This document shows positions 17,644-27,349 of a stretch of 64,000 nucleotides of DNA, piece after piece (within the stretch, counting starts at the first letter, position 1; each line of letters opens with the position of its first letter). The notes under the pieces are model-generated. The model saw nothing but the letters and a program-made list of their open reading frames with translations. It did no database searches and was not told the DNA's origin. Source of the DNA: Flavobacterium proteolyticum (GTDB taxonomy: Bacteria; Bacteroidota; Bacteroidia; Flavobacteriales; Flavobacteriaceae); the NCBI RefSeq assembly GCF_015223105.1, contig NZ_JADFTZ010000001.1, positions 558,001 through 622,000 of the forward strand, in the 5' to 3' direction. Made by a program: the position numbers and the translations under genes.

Positions 17644-18984
17644 ATGAAGAAAACAATTCTCATAACATTATTAACTTTTACACTGTCAGTAAGTGCACAA
17701 GAAGTGGCACCACTAACATTAAAAGATGCTATAACTTTTGCGCTTGAAAACAAAGCAGAAGCTAAGAAAGCCAAATTAGAAGTAGAAAATAGCGAGTATA
17801 AAATTCAAGAAGTTCGTTCGAGAGCTTTACCGCAAATTTCGGCTAATGGAAGTATGACATACAATCCTATTCTTCAATTAAATGCCTTACCAGGCGATTT
17901 CTTTGGAGCACCAGGAACTACAATTTTAGCTCCACTTGGACAAGAATGGAATTCAGTAGCAGGAGTTTCTTTAAACCAAGCTTTGTTTGACCAATCGGTA
18001 TTTACAGGCTTGAAAGCAGCTAAATCTACTCGAGAATTTTACCAAATAAATGCTCAATTAACCGAAGAACAAGTTATCGAACGTGTTGCAAATGCGTATT
18101 ATCAAGTATATGTGCAACAACAAAAACTTATTGTGGTTGATAATAACTTGAAAAACACAAACAAAGTAAAAGACATTATCAAAGGACAATTTGATAATGG
18201 TTTGGCTAAAAAAATTGATTATGATAGAATTACCGTTCGTGTAAACAATATCAATTCATTACGTCAACAAATTTTAAATGCGATTTCGCTTCAAGAAAAT
18301 GCGTTGAAATTTTATATGGGAATGCCGATGGAAAACAAAATCATCATTCCTAACACTGCTTTTGAAGTTACACCACAAGACTTATCATCAACAGCTGATG
18401 TTACAGGAAGAACCGAATATTTGTTACTTAAAAAACAAGAACAATTATTAACCTACCAAAAAAAGGCAGCTCAAGCAGCTTATTATCCAACACTATCATT
18501 AACTGGAAGTTACAATTATATTGGTCAAGGTCCAGAAATGCCATTATTTGCAAAACCAGCTGATGGTGTTTATTGGTCAGACTTTTCTTCTATTGGATTA
18601 AGTTTAAGAGTTCCATTATTTACAGGATTTGGAACAAGAGCAAAAGTAAGACAAGCAAACAATGCATTAAGTTCGATAAAAGTAGATCTTGATGACACAA
18701 AATTAGCTTTGGATTTAGCGTTTGATAATGCAAAAAAACAACTTGAAAACAGTTTGATTACTATCAACAATCAAAAGGAAAACGCGCAACTTGCTAAAGA
18801 AGTTTTTGATAATACCAATAACAACTACACACAAGGATTAGCTGCATTAACCGATTTATTAGATGCTGAAAACGCAATGGTAGAAGCACAAAACAATTAT
18901 ACTAATGCTATTTTAGAATACAAATTAGCTGAAATTCAATTCATAAAATCAAAAGGCGAACTTAAAACACTAACCAATAAATAA
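17644..18984 (+). CDS. TolC family outer-membrane efflux protein
   Basis: A 446-residue exported protein: signal peptide MKKTILITLLTFTLSVSAQ, then two repeated halves of long coiled-coil helices and short strands as in TolC/OprM. Segments such as LTLKDAITFALENKAEAKKA (first helix) and YPTLSLTGSYNYIG with LRVPLFTGFG (strand regions) are typical. It forms the trimeric outer-membrane exit duct for the RND pump encoded two genes downstream. Spacing is 3 bases to tetR and 5 bases to the adaptor gene. Confidence 0.93.
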   Translation: MKKTILITLLTFTLSVSAQEVAPLTLKDAITFALENKAEAKKAKLEVENSEYKIQEVRSRALPQISANGSMTYNPILQLNALPGDFFGAPGTTILAPLGQEWNSVAGVSLNQALFDQSVFTGLKAAKSTREFYQINAQLTEEQVIERVANAYYQVYVQQQKLIVVDNNLKNTNKVKDIIKGQFDNGLAKKIDYDRITVRVNNINSLRQQILNAISLQENALKFYMGMPMENKIIIPNTAFEVTPQDLSSTADVTGRTEYLLLKKQEQLLTYQKKAAQAAYYPTLSLTGSYNYIGQGPEMPLFAKPADGVYWSDFSSIGLSLRVPLFTGFGTRAKVRQANNALSSIKVDLDDTKLALDLAFDNAKKQLENSLITINNQKENAQLAKEVFDNTNNNYTQGLAALTDLLDAENAMVEAQNNYTNAILEYKLAEIQFIKSKGELKTLTNK

Positions 18985-18989
18985 TTAAA

Positions 18990-20057
18990 ATGAAAAAGAC
19001 AATTATAACCATAGTAATCATTTTAGCCTCATTAGGTATAATCGGATTTATATTAACTAAAAACAAAGCAGAAAACGAAGCTAAAACAGCAATCGTAGCC
19101 GAAAAAAACGCATCAGTTTCAGTAAAAGTGGATACGGTAAAAACAGAAGAAGTTTCATTAGATTTCGTATCAAACGGAAACTTTGAACCAATTCAAGAAT
19201 TAAAATTTTCTGCTGAAAAATCTGGGAAAGTAACTGAAGTTTTAGTTAAAGAAGGTGATTATGTAAAAGCAGGACAAACACTTGCAATTGTAAGAAGCGA
19301 TGTTATTAACGTAAATGCGCAAAACGCTAATGCGGTATATCAAAACGCTGTTGCAGATTACACAAGATTTGAAAATGCTTTTAAAACAGGCGGTGTAACT
19401 AAACAACAATTAGATCAAGCAAGATTAGCAATGGTAAATGCAAAAGCAAATTTAACGCAAGCTAACATCAACGTAGGTGATACTAGAATTAAAGCGCCAA
19501 TTAATGGTTTTATCAATAAAAAATTCATTGAACCAGGATCTATTTTATCTGGAATGCCACCAACAGAATTGTTCGAAATTGTAAACGTATCTAAATTAAA
19601 ATTAAAAGTTACGGTTAACGAAAGTCAAGTGGCGAGCTTAAAAGTAGGAAGCGTAATTAAAGTAGGTTCAAACGTGTATCCTGACAAAGAATTTACAGGA
19701 AAAATTACTTTCATTGCTCCAAAAGCAGATGCAAGTTTAAACTTCCCTGTTGAAATTGAAATCACAAATAATACTTCAAACGACTTAAAAGCGGGTATGT
19801 ATGGAACAGCAAAATTTGCTTCAAACCAACAAAAACAAACGTTGAAAATTGTACCAAGAAATGCATTTGTTGGAAGTGTTAGTAGCAACGAAATTTTTGT
19901 AGTTGAAAATGGAACTGCAAAACTTAAAAAAGTAACAGCAGGTAGAATTTTAGGAGACAAAGTAGAAATCTTAGACGGATTATCTAACGGAGAAATTGTA
20001 ATTGTAACTGGACAAATCAACTTACAAGACGGAAACGCTGTTGAAGTTATTAAATAA
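18990..20057 (+). CDS. RND efflux periplasmic adaptor (membrane fusion protein)
   Basis: A 355-residue adaptor linking the inner-membrane pump to TolC. One N-terminal membrane anchor spans residues 5-24. The split lipoyl domain is seen in SGKVTEVLVKEGDYVKAGQT and later in TRIKAPINGFINKKFIEPGS, separated by a helical hairpin; a beta-barrel domain and a membrane-proximal domain (GLSNGEIVIVTGQINLQDG) follow. It lies 5 bases after the TolC gene and 9 bases before the permease gene. Confidence 0.93.
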   Translation: MKKTIITIVIILASLGIIGFILTKNKAENEAKTAIVAEKNASVSVKVDTVKTEEVSLDFVSNGNFEPIQELKFSAEKSGKVTEVLVKEGDYVKAGQTLAIVRSDVINVNAQNANAVYQNAVADYTRFENAFKTGGVTKQQLDQARLAMVNAKANLTQANINVGDTRIKAPINGFINKKFIEPGSILSGMPPTELFEIVNVSKLKLKVTVNESQVASLKVGSVIKVGSNVYPDKEFTGKITFIAPKADASLNFPVEIEITNNTSNDLKAGMYGTAKFASNQQKQTLKIVPRNAFVGSVSSNEIFVVENGTAKLKKVTAGRILGDKVEILDGLSNGEIVIVTGQINLQDGNAVEVIK

Positions 20058-20066
20058 TCAAAACAT

Positions 20067-23000
20067 ATGAAATTAGCAGAAATATCGATAAAACGTCCGT
20101 CGTTAGTAATTGTATTGTTTACAATTCTAACGCTTGGTGGACTGTTCAGTTATAGCAATTTAGGCTACGAATTGATTCCTAAATTTGAAACTAACGTAAT
20201 TACAATTGCCACAATTTATCCTGGTGCATCGCCAAGTGAAATTGAAAACACGGTAACTAAAAAAATTGAAGATGCGGTAGCTTCTTTGGAAAACATCAAA
20301 AAAATTGATGCAAAATCATACGAAAGTTTATCAACCGTATCCATTACATTAACATCAAATGCTGATGTAAATGTTTCGATGAATGATGCGCAACGTAAAA
20401 TTAACGCTATTATTAGTGATTTACCAGATGATGCCGAAACACCTTCGTTAACTAAATTCTCCTTGAGTGATTTACCAATTATGACAATTGGTGCCAACGG
20501 AAAAATGGACGAAGTTGCTTTTTACGACTTAATTGATAAAAAATTAGCTCCGATTTTATCTCGTGTTCAAGGTGTTGCGCAAGTAAACATTATTGGTGGA
20601 CAAGAGAGAGAAATTCAAGTAAATCTTGATGCAGTAAAAATGCAAGGTTACGGACTTTCGATTCCTCAAGTGCAACAAAATATTTTATCATCAAATTTGG
20701 ATTTCCCTACTGGAAACATTCAAACGCGTGACCAAAAAATATTAATTCGTTTAGCCGGAAAATATAAAAATGTTGAAGAATTAAGAAACTTAATAGTGTC
20801 ATCAAGAAACGGAATTCAAGTTCGTTTAGGAGATATTGCTGATGTTCAAGACACTCAAAAAATTGCTGAAAAAGTTGCTCGTGTAGATCAAAAAAGTGCT
20901 ATTCTTTTACAAATTGTAAAACAATCTGATGCTAATGCTGTAGCGGTAAGTGAAGAATTGGTAAAAACCATCAACAAATTAGAAAACGATTATAAATCAA
21001 AAGGATTACAATTAGAAATTGCAAAAGACAGTACTATTTTTACATTAGAAGCAGCAGATGCGGTGGTTCATGACTTACTTATTGCCGTTATATTAGTAGC
21101 TTTAGTAATGTTGTTTTTCTTACACAGTGTTAGAAACTCGTTAATTGTAATGGTTTCGATTCCTGCTTCGTTAATTGCAACTTTCATTGGAATTTACTTA
21201 ATGGGATATACCTTAAACTTAATGAGTTTATTAGGATTATCTTTAGTTGTTGGTATCTTAGTGGATGACGCGATTGTGGTATTGGAAAACATTTACCGCC
21301 ACATGGAAATGGGTAAAAACAAAGTTCGAGCTGCTTATGATGGAACCGCCGAAATTGGAGGAACCGTTGTATCGATTACCTTAGTAATTGTGGTAGTATT
21401 TTTACCAATTGCAATGAGTACAGGATTAGTTTCAAACATTATTACGCAATTCTGTGTAACGGTTATTATTTCGACTTTATTGTCGTTAGTGGCTTCGTTT
21501 ACTATTATTCCTTGGTTATCGTCAAGATATGGAAAATTAGAACACATTACGGGTAAAACCTTTTTCGGAAGAATTATCCTTGGATTTGAAAGCTATTTAA
21601 CTCGTTTTACGGACTGGGTTTCAGGATTATTAACTTGGTGTTTAGATCATTATATCAAAACAATAATAGTAGTTCTAGTATTATTCTTTAGTTCAACCAT
21701 CGGATTAATGGGTGGTGGATTTATTGGTGGTGAATTCTTCGCAGCATCTGATAGTGGTGAGTTTTTAGTTCAAATTGAAATGCCGAAAGACGCTTCGTTA
21801 GAACAAACCAACTTTATGACGCAAAAAGCAGAAGCTTTCCTGAAAAAAGAACCATTCGTTCACAGTCAAATTACAACTATTGGTCAAACGAGTGAAGGTT
21901 TAGGAGCTTCTCAAGCAACTGCTTATAAATCTGAGATTAACGTAAAAATGGTTGGTTTAGACAAACGTGATGAACCAGCAAACGTTTATGCTGCCAAAAC
22001 AAAACGAAAATTAGAGAAAATCTTAGTTGGAGCAAAAGTTAAAACGGTTCCAGTAGGTATTTTAGGAACTGCTGAAGATGCAACTTTAGGTTTAATCGTT
22101 ACAGGTCCAAATGTGGAAACAGCTATGGCATTTGCAAAAGCTGCTGAAAGAGAATTACGTACGATTCCTGGAGCTACAGAAATTGAATTATCTGTAGAAG
22201 ACGGAAATCCAGAAGTAAACGTTCAAGTGGATAGAGATAAAATGGCAGCGCTTGGGTTAAGTTTACAAACTGTAGGTATGACGATGCAAACTGCATTTAG
22301 TGGAAATACCGATGGTAAATTTAGAGCTGGTGAATACGAATATGACATCAACATTAAATACAATGCATTCGACAGAAAAAGTATTGAAGATGTAAGTAAT
22401 TTAATTTTCATAAACGATAGAGGTGAACAAATCAAATTAATTCAATTTGCAACGGTTTCTGAAAGTTCTGGTCCAAGTGAATTAGAACGTAGAGACAAAT
22501 CAGCATCGGTAACTGTAAAAGGTCAAAATGTGGGAGTTGCTTCTGGAACTATTGTATCGCAATGGCAAGAGAAGTTAGACAAATTAGAAAAACCAACTGG
22601 AGTAGATTACATTTGGGGTGGTGATATGGAAAATCAATCGGAAGGTTTTGGAACACTTGGAATTGCTTTATTAGCAGCTATTATCTTGGTTTACCTTGTA
22701 ATGGTTTCGTTATACGACAGTTTTGTGCATCCATTTGTAGTATTGTTTGCGATTCCGCTTTCGTTCATTGGAGCTATGCTAGCTTTAGCTTTAACAAACA
22801 ACTCTCTTAATATTTTCACTATTTTAGGAATCATCATGCTAATTGGTCTGGTGTGTAAAAATGCGATTATGTTAGTGGATTATACGAATCAAAGACGTAA
22901 AGCAGGAGAAAGTATCAGAACAGCATTAATTCAAGCAAATCATGCAAGGTTACGTCCAATTTTAATGACTACGATTGCGATGGTATTTGGTATGTTCCCA

Positions 23001-23243
23001 ATTGCATTAGCTTCTGGAGCTGGAGCAGAATGGAAAAACGGTTTGGCTTGGGTAATTATTGGTGGATTAATTTCATCATTATTCTTAACCTTAATTGTAG
23101 TTCCTGTAATTTATGAAATTATGGAGAAAATAATCGCTAAATTCTCTAAAGGAGAAAAAACAGATTATGAAGCAGAAATGGTTGCCGATTATGTTCACCA
23201 AGAATTAAGTGAAGACGGCTTCAACCCAAAACATACCTTATAA
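20067..23243 (+). CDS. RND family efflux permease
   Basis: A 1058-residue proton-driven pump with the AcrB layout: an N-terminal helix (ISIKRPSLVIVLFTILTLGG), two large periplasmic loops and two six-helix bundles. The intramembrane Asp pair needed for proton relay is present in VVGILVDDAIVVLENIY. The periplasmic region includes the pattern ATIYPGASPSEIE typical of the family. Operon context with its own TolC and adaptor makes a complete tripartite pump. Length and motifs fit a multidrug-type (HAE) transporter more than a heavy-metal CusA type, but the substrate is not determined. Confidence 0.93.
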   Translation: MKLAEISIKRPSLVIVLFTILTLGGLFSYSNLGYELIPKFETNVITIATIYPGASPSEIENTVTKKIEDAVASLENIKKIDAKSYESLSTVSITLTSNADVNVSMNDAQRKINAIISDLPDDAETPSLTKFSLSDLPIMTIGANGKMDEVAFYDLIDKKLAPILSRVQGVAQVNIIGGQEREIQVNLDAVKMQGYGLSIPQVQQNILSSNLDFPTGNIQTRDQKILIRLAGKYKNVEELRNLIVSSRNGIQVRLGDIADVQDTQKIAEKVARVDQKSAILLQIVKQSDANAVAVSEELVKTINKLENDYKSKGLQLEIAKDSTIFTLEAADAVVHDLLIAVILVALVMLFFLHSVRNSLIVMVSIPASLIATFIGIYLMGYTLNLMSLLGLSLVVGILVDDAIVVLENIYRHMEMGKNKVRAAYDGTAEIGGTVVSITLVIVVVFLPIAMSTGLVSNIITQFCVTVIISTLLSLVASFTIIPWLSSRYGKLEHITGKTFFGRIILGFESYLTRFTDWVSGLLTWCLDHYIKTIIVVLVLFFSSTIGLMGGGFIGGEFFAASDSGEFLVQIEMPKDASLEQTNFMTQKAEAFLKKEPFVHSQITTIGQTSEGLGASQATAYKSEINVKMVGLDKRDEPANVYAAKTKRKLEKILVGAKVKTVPVGILGTAEDATLGLIVTGPNVETAMAFAKAAERELRTIPGATEIELSVEDGNPEVNVQVDRDKMAALGLSLQTVGMTMQTAFSGNTDGKFRAGEYEYDINIKYNAFDRKSIEDVSNLIFINDRGEQIKLIQFATVSESSGPSELERRDKSASVTVKGQNVGVASGTIVSQWQEKLDKLEKPTGVDYIWGGDMENQSEGFGTLGIALLAAIILVYLVMVSLYDSFVHPFVVLFAIPLSFIGAMLALALTNNSLNIFTILGIIMLIGLVCKNAIMLVDYTNQRRKAGESIRTALIQANHARLRPILMTTIAMVFGMFPIALASGAGAEWKNGLAWVIIGGLISSLFLTLIVVPVIYEIMEKIIAKFSKGEKTDYEAEMVADYVHQELSEDGFNPKHTL

Positions 23244-23250
23244 AAACAAA

Positions 23251-23273
23251 AAGTCCCGATTAAATCGGGACTT
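23251..23273. terminator. bidirectional terminator between RND operon and MORN gene
   Basis: AAGTCCCGAT pairs with ATCGGGACTT around a 3-base loop, with a T-tract on the plus side and an A-tract on the minus side. The same stem recurs at 27238-27260. Confidence 0.92.
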
Positions 23274-23293
23274 TTTTTATACTTCAAATTGAA

Positions 23294-23638
23294 TTAGTTT
23301 TTAACTAAAACATCTTTTGACCATTTTTTTACTTCAGCAATTCTACTATCTGAAAAATCAACTTCGCTTAAAGAATCTTCACTCCAGAAAAACCATTTTC
23401 CAGTTTTAGCACCTTTGTTGTATTCTCCAATTGATTGTTTAGAACCATCTTCGTTATAAGCCATCCATTTCCCATGTAACTTCCCATCTAAATAATACCC
23501 TTCTTGTTTTACTTGCCCGTTATCATAATAATATGTTGCTTTTACCATTTGGTCAACCACTTCTAATTTTGGTTTTACTTCTTGTGCAAATGACAAACTT
23601 GAAACCAATAAAACTACTGCAATTACTACTTTTTTCAT
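23294..23638 (-). CDS. exported MORN-repeat (YwqK-like) protein
   Basis: A 114-residue protein with a signal peptide (MKKVVIAVVLLVSSLSFAQ) and two to three MORN-like repeats: YYDNGQVKQEGYYLDGKLHG, then AYNEDGSKQSIGEYNKGAKT and a final GKWFFWSED. Such repeats form short beta hairpins; the function of these small exported Bacteroidetes versions is not known. It is convergent with the RND operon and has its own -7 box. Confidence 0.82.
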   Translation of the reverse strand: MKKVVIAVVLLVSSLSFAQEVKPKLEVVDQMVKATYYYDNGQVKQEGYYLDGKLHGKWMAYNEDGSKQSIGEYNKGAKTGKWFFWSEDSLSEVDFSDSRIAEVKKWSKDVLVKN

Positions 23639-23671
23639 ACTCTTTTCTTTTTTAGGTTAACATTACAGTAA

Positions 23672-23679
23672 CAAATATA
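23672..23679 (-). promoter_or_regulatory. -7 box of the MORN-repeat gene
   Basis: The minus strand reads TATATTTG, a full TAnnTTTG match, 33 bases ahead of the start codon at 23638. No convincing -33 TTG is visible. Confidence 0.5.
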
Positions 23680-23749
23680 AAATATAATTTACAATAAAAA
23701 AACTTTTGCTTAACAATTTGGTAACATTAGATAAAAACTTAACATTGAA

Positions 23750-23776
23750 AAAGCCAATACATAATGTATTGGCTTT
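23750..23776 (-). terminator. Rho-independent terminator of the TlpA-like gene
   Basis: A perfect 12-bp stem AAAGCCAATACA / TGTATTGGCTTT with a 3-base loop, just after the stop of the TlpA-like gene on the minus strand and followed there by a short T-rich stretch. Confidence 0.85.
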
Positions 23777-23800
23777 AAATAGAATATAAAATAAAGGCTA

Positions 23801-24805
23801 TTATTTCACTAAACCATCTAGTAATTCAACCAAAGTTGCAGAAGAAGGTCTTGGCGCATCAGCCTTAACTACGTTCCCGTTTGGATCAATTAATATGAAT
23901 CTAGGAATCGAATTAATTCCGAATGCTTTGATAAAATCTGACATCCAGTTTTTATCGGCAAACAATTGAATTCCTCCTAATTGTTTTTCAGTTACAAATT
24001 TTTGCCATTTCTCATGATCTTTATCTACATCAACCGAAATACTAACGAATTCAATGTTTTTACCATGATATTTTTCTTCAATTTTCTTTAAATGAGGAAT
24101 TTCCGCTCTACAAGGGCCACACCAAGTTGCCCAAACATCGATATACACATATTTTCCTCTTAAATCTTCTAATTTCGTTTTTCCACCTTTGTGGTTTTCA
24201 TAATCAAAAGAAGGAGCTGTAGTTCCTTCTACTTTTTTAGCAGCCGCTTTTTGATTATAATATTGGGTTAGCATCATACCTTCTTGGGCAATTCTTGGTT
24301 TTAAAGCGCTTACTAATTTTTCATCTAAACCAGCACTTTCTAATTTTGCTAAATCTTCTTTTGCTTTTTTATCAAGAGCAGCCTTAAAAGTAGCTTCGTC
24401 TTTTTCTAATAAACCTTCAAGTTCCATTTCAAATTTCTCATCTGACAATGCTTTTTGAGCTAAAAAGTTACTTTCTTTCGAACCTTTTCCAGTATAAACA
24501 ATTGTTTCGTCAAATTCTTTTGCATCCAATGTTAATTTGATATCATCGCCTCCTCTTAAATACATCATTGAAGATTCTGACCCATCACTAAATTGATGTA
24601 ACCCGTCAGTTACTTCAAAAGAAGCTTCAAAAACTCCTTTTTTATTAATTGGGATTACTTGTTTAAATTTATTTGGGCCAAAAACAGTTAACGTGTCACT
24701 GTTTCTATTTTCAATTTTAGCCGAAAATTTTACTTTTTCTTTTGTAGTAGTTTGTGCAAAAGAAAAACCGACTGATAATACTAATAAATAAACTAGTTTT
24801 TTCAT
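23801..24805 (-). CDS. TlpA-like thiol:disulfide oxidoreductase with DUF4369-like N-terminus
   Basis: A 334-residue periplasmic protein: signal peptide at 1-18, an N-terminal beta-rich domain (about 24-105) of the DUF4369 type, a Lys/Glu-rich helical linker (about 110-190) and a C-terminal thioredoxin domain with VWATWCGPCRAEIP, active-site Cys229 and Cys232, and the cis-Pro segment NSIPRFILID. This arrangement is common in Bacteroidetes. It probably reduces or isomerises disulfides of exported proteins. It stands alone between two terminators. Confidence 0.9.
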   Translation of the reverse strand: MKKLVYLLVLSVGFSFAQTTTKEKVKFSAKIENRNSDTLTVFGPNKFKQVIPINKKGVFEASFEVTDGLHQFSDGSESSMMYLRGGDDIKLTLDAKEFDETIVYTGKGSKESNFLAQKALSDEKFEMELEGLLEKDEATFKAALDKKAKEDLAKLESAGLDEKLVSALKPRIAQEGMMLTQYYNQKAAAKKVEGTTAPSFDYENHKGGKTKLEDLRGKYVYIDVWATWCGPCRAEIPHLKKIEEKYHGKNIEFVSISVDVDKDHEKWQKFVTEKQLGGIQLFADKNWMSDFIKAFGINSIPRFILIDPNGNVVKADAPRPSSATLVELLDGLVK

Positions 24806-24920
24806 AAAATGTGTTATAAGGTTTGTGTAAAATTATATTATTATTTTATAAAACGAAAAATAACGAATTAAAATTCTATTATTATTAACAATTGAAAACA
24901 AAAATTTTCTTTTTTGTTCT

Positions 24921-24928
24921 TACTTTTG
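24921..24928 (+). promoter_or_regulatory. -7 box of aspS
   Basis: TACTTTTG matches TAnnTTTG and lies 16 bases ahead of the aspS ATG. A TTG at 24892-24894 is 26 bases upstream, rather far for a -33 element. Confidence 0.55.
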
Positions 24929-24944
24929 CATAAAATTTTTCAAA

Positions 24945-26690
24945 ATGTACAGAAGTCATAATTGCGGCGAATTAAACGCATCACATATTAATACAGAAGT
25001 TACCCTTGCAGGTTGGGTTCAAAAATCGAGAGATAAAGGATTTATGATTTGGGTTGATTTACGTGATCGATACGGAATCACGCAATTAATCTTTGACGAG
25101 CAAAGAACCGACAAAGCCGTTATTGAAAAAGCAAAATCTTTAGGAAGAGAATTTGTGATTCAAATCAAAGGAACTGTTATTGAGCGTGTTTCTAAAAACC
25201 CAAATATGGCAACGGGTGACATTGAAATTTTAGTTGCTGAATTAACGATTTTAAACGAAGCACAATTGCCTCCATTCACTATCGAAGACGAAACCGATGG
25301 TGGTGAAGACATTCGTATGAAATACCGTTATTTAGATATCAGAAGAAATCCGGTTAAAAACAACTTATTATTCCGTCATAAAGTTTCGATGGAAGTTAGA
25401 AAATATCTTTCTGACCAAGGTTTTTGTGATGTAGAAACACCTTATTTAATTAAATCTACTCCAGAAGGTGCTCGTGATTTCGTGGTACCAAGTAGAATGA
25501 ACGAAGGACAGTTTTATGCACTTCCACAATCACCACAAACGTTCAAACAGTTATTGATGGTAGGTGGAATGGATAAATATTTCCAAATTGTGAAATGTTT
25601 CCGTGACGAAGATTTACGCGCCGACCGTCAGCCAGAATTTACCCAAATCGACTGTGAAATGGCATTCGTTGAGCAAGAAGACATTTTAAACATGTTTGAA
25701 GGTTTAACACGTCATTTACTAAAAGAAATCAAAGGAATTGAAGTAGATAAATTCCCAAGAATTACTTATGATTACGCTATGAAAACCTACGGTAACGACA
25801 AACCAGATATTCGTTTTGAAATGAAATTTGGCGAGTTAAATGCTGTAGCGCAACATAAAGATTTCCCTGTATTCAATTCAGCTGAATTAGTAGTCGGAAT
25901 CGCTGCACCAGGTTGTGCAAATTATACAAGAAAAGAAATCGATGCTTTAATTGATTGGGTAAAACGCCCTCAAGTTGGAGCTTCGGGAATGGTATATGTA
26001 AAATGTGAAGAAGATGGAACTTTCAAATCATCGGTAGATAAATTCTATGACCAAGAAGATTTGAAAAAATGGGCTGAAATCACCAATGCAAAACCAGGTG
26101 ATTTAATCTTAATCTTATCTGGAAACGCAAATAAAGTTAGAACACAATTATCGGCACTTCGTATGGAAGTAGCTACTCGTTTAGGTTTGAGAAAATCAGA
26201 CGAATTTGCTCCATTATGGGTAGTTGATTTCCCTTTATTAGAATGGGATGAAGAAAGCGGTAGATACCACGCAATGCACCATCCATTTACCTCTCCAAAA
26301 CCAGAAGACATGGCATTAATTGAAACCGAACCAGGAAAAGTTCGTGCTAATGCTTACGATATGGTTTTAAACGGAAACGAAATTGGTGGAGGTTCTATCC
26401 GAATTCACGATAGAGAGTTACAATCAAGAATGTTTGATTTGTTAGGATTTAGCAAAGAAGAAGCACAAGCGCAGTTTGGATTCTTAATGAGTGCTTTTGA
26501 ATTTGGAGCGCCACCACACGGAGGTTTAGCTTTTGGTTTAGATAGATTAGTGTCTATTTTAGGCGGACAAGAAACGATTCGTGATTTTATTGCTTTCCCT
26601 AAAAACAACTCAGGAAGAGATGTAATGATTGATGCTCCTTCAACTATTGATGAAGCACAATTACAAGAATTACACATCAAACTAAGATAA
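24945..26690 (+). CDS. aspS: aspartyl-tRNA synthetase
   Basis: Class II aminoacyl-tRNA synthetase charging tRNA-Asp. The 581 residues show the N-terminal OB-fold anticodon-binding domain ([20 protein letters not shown]), the class II motif 2 region ([20 protein letters not shown]), the bacterial GAD insertion in the middle, and motif 3 ([15 protein letters not shown]). This length is usual for the bacterial type. A small membrane protein gene follows one base after its stop. Confidence 0.97.
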   Translation: MYRSHNCGELNASHINTEVTLAGWVQKSRDKGFMIWVDLRDRYGITQLIFDEQRTDKAVIEKAKSLGREFVIQIKGTVIERVSKNPNMATGDIEILVAELTILNEAQLPPFTIEDETDGGEDIRMKYRYLDIRRNPVKNNLLFRHKVSMEVRKYLSDQGFCDVETPYLIKSTPEGARDFVVPSRMNEGQFYALPQSPQTFKQLLMVGGMDKYFQIVKCFRDEDLRADRQPEFTQIDCEMAFVEQEDILNMFEGLTRHLLKEIKGIEVDKFPRITYDYAMKTYGNDKPDIRFEMKFGELNAVAQHKDFPVFNSAELVVGIAAPGCANYTRKEIDALIDWVKRPQVGASGMVYVKCEEDGTFKSSVDKFYDQEDLKKWAEITNAKPGDLILILSGNANKVRTQLSALRMEVATRLGLRKSDEFAPLWVVDFPLLEWDEESGRYHAMHHPFTSPKPEDMALIETEPGKVRANAYDMVLNGNEIGGGSIRIHDRELQSRMFDLLGFSKEEAQAQFGFLMSAFEFGAPPHGGLAFGLDRLVSILGGQETIRDFIAFPKNNSGRDVMIDAPSTIDEAQLQELHIKLR

Positions 26691-26691
26691 T

Positions 26692-26922
26692 ATGAAAAAG
26701 GTTCTAATTGGTTTAATTGTCATTGTATTAGGCTTAATTGGTTTTGGATATTTCCAAAAAAACAATGGCTTAAATGGCGAAAAATGGATTGGAATTGGAG
26801 TTCTATTGGCTGCTTTTGTTCTTATGCCTTTATTTTTATATTCGAGGTTTAAAAATAAAGAAACTAGAGAGCGAATGCTAAACTTAGGTTTAAAGAAAAA
26901 AGAAGATACTGATAATCAGTAA
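26692..26922 (+). CDS. small two-helix membrane protein
   Basis: A 76-residue protein with two predicted transmembrane helices (VLIGLIVIVLGLIGFGYF and WIGIGVLLAAFVLMPLFLY) and a charged C-terminal tail. I do not recognise a family. Its ATG is separated from the aspS stop by one base, so it is translated from the aspS transcript. Confidence 0.7.
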   Translation: MKKVLIGLIVIVLGLIGFGYFQKNNGLNGEKWIGIGVLLAAFVLMPLFLYSRFKNKETRERMLNLGLKKKEDTDNQ

Positions 26923-26946
26923 TTTTGAAATATTTTTAACTTTTTC

Positions 26947-26976
26947 TTGTTTGTGTTGGAAATAAGTATATCTTTG
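26947..26976 (+). promoter_or_regulatory. promoter of the cold-shock gene
   Basis: TTG (26947-26949), 19 bases, then TATCTTTG (26969-26976), matching the Bacteroidetes consensus. The ATG at 27004 is 27 bases further on. It excludes the in-frame TTG at 26947, which lies within the promoter itself. Confidence 0.75.
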
Positions 26977-27003
26977 ATAATTATTAATTTTTTACAATAC
27001 AAA

Positions 27004-27204
27004 ATGAGAACAGGTAAAGTTAAGTTCTTCAATGAATCAAAAGGTTACGGTTTTATTACTGACGATGAAACTGGAAAAGACATTTTCGTACACGCTAGCG
27101 GAATGAGAGTTGAATCTTTAAATGAAGGTGATGCTGTTAGTTACGAAGAAGAAGAAGGAAGAAAAGGTAAAGTAGCTGCTCAAGTAGTAGTTATCGAAGA
27201 CTAA
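27004..27204 (+). CDS. cold-shock domain protein
   Basis: A 66-residue single OB-fold nucleic-acid-binding protein. RNP1 is KGYGFIT and RNP2 is DIFVHAS, both complete. The C-terminus is unusually acidic with an EEEEGRKGK stretch. Cold-shock proteins bind single-stranded RNA and DNA and melt RNA structures. The frame is open further upstream, but that extension is not conserved with the family and lies in the promoter, so the ATG at 27004 is used. Confidence 0.93.
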   Translation: MRTGKVKFFNESKGYGFITDDETGKDIFVHASGMRVESLNEGDAVSYEEEEGRKGKVAAQVVVIED

Positions 27205-27237
27205 TATATATTATTTTTTGATTACCTAGAAAGATCA

Positions 27238-27260
27238 AAGTCCCGATTTAATCGGGACTT
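27238..27260 (+). terminator. terminator of the cold-shock gene
   Basis: The stem AAGTCCCGAT / ATCGGGACTT with a TTA loop is followed by a run of T. It is the same stem as the terminator at 23251-23273. Confidence 0.92.
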
Positions 27261-27302
27261 TTTTTATACCATATATTTATAAATGTAACTTTATTCCATA
27301 AA

Positions 27303-27330
27303 AAAAGAGCTACATTACTGTAGCCCTTTT
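27303..27330 (-). terminator. terminator of the TonB-dependent receptor gene
   Basis: AAAAGAGCTACA pairs with TGTAGCCCTTTT (one A/C mismatch) around a 4-base loop; the minus strand continues in a T-tract. It lies 20 bases past the receptor stop codon. Confidence 0.82.
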
Positions 27331-27349
27331 AAACTAATCAAACCATATT

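Noticed and set aside
26947..27003. N-terminal extension of the cold-shock protein
   Set aside because: The extension is encoded by the promoter region and the family starts at MRTGKVKFF.
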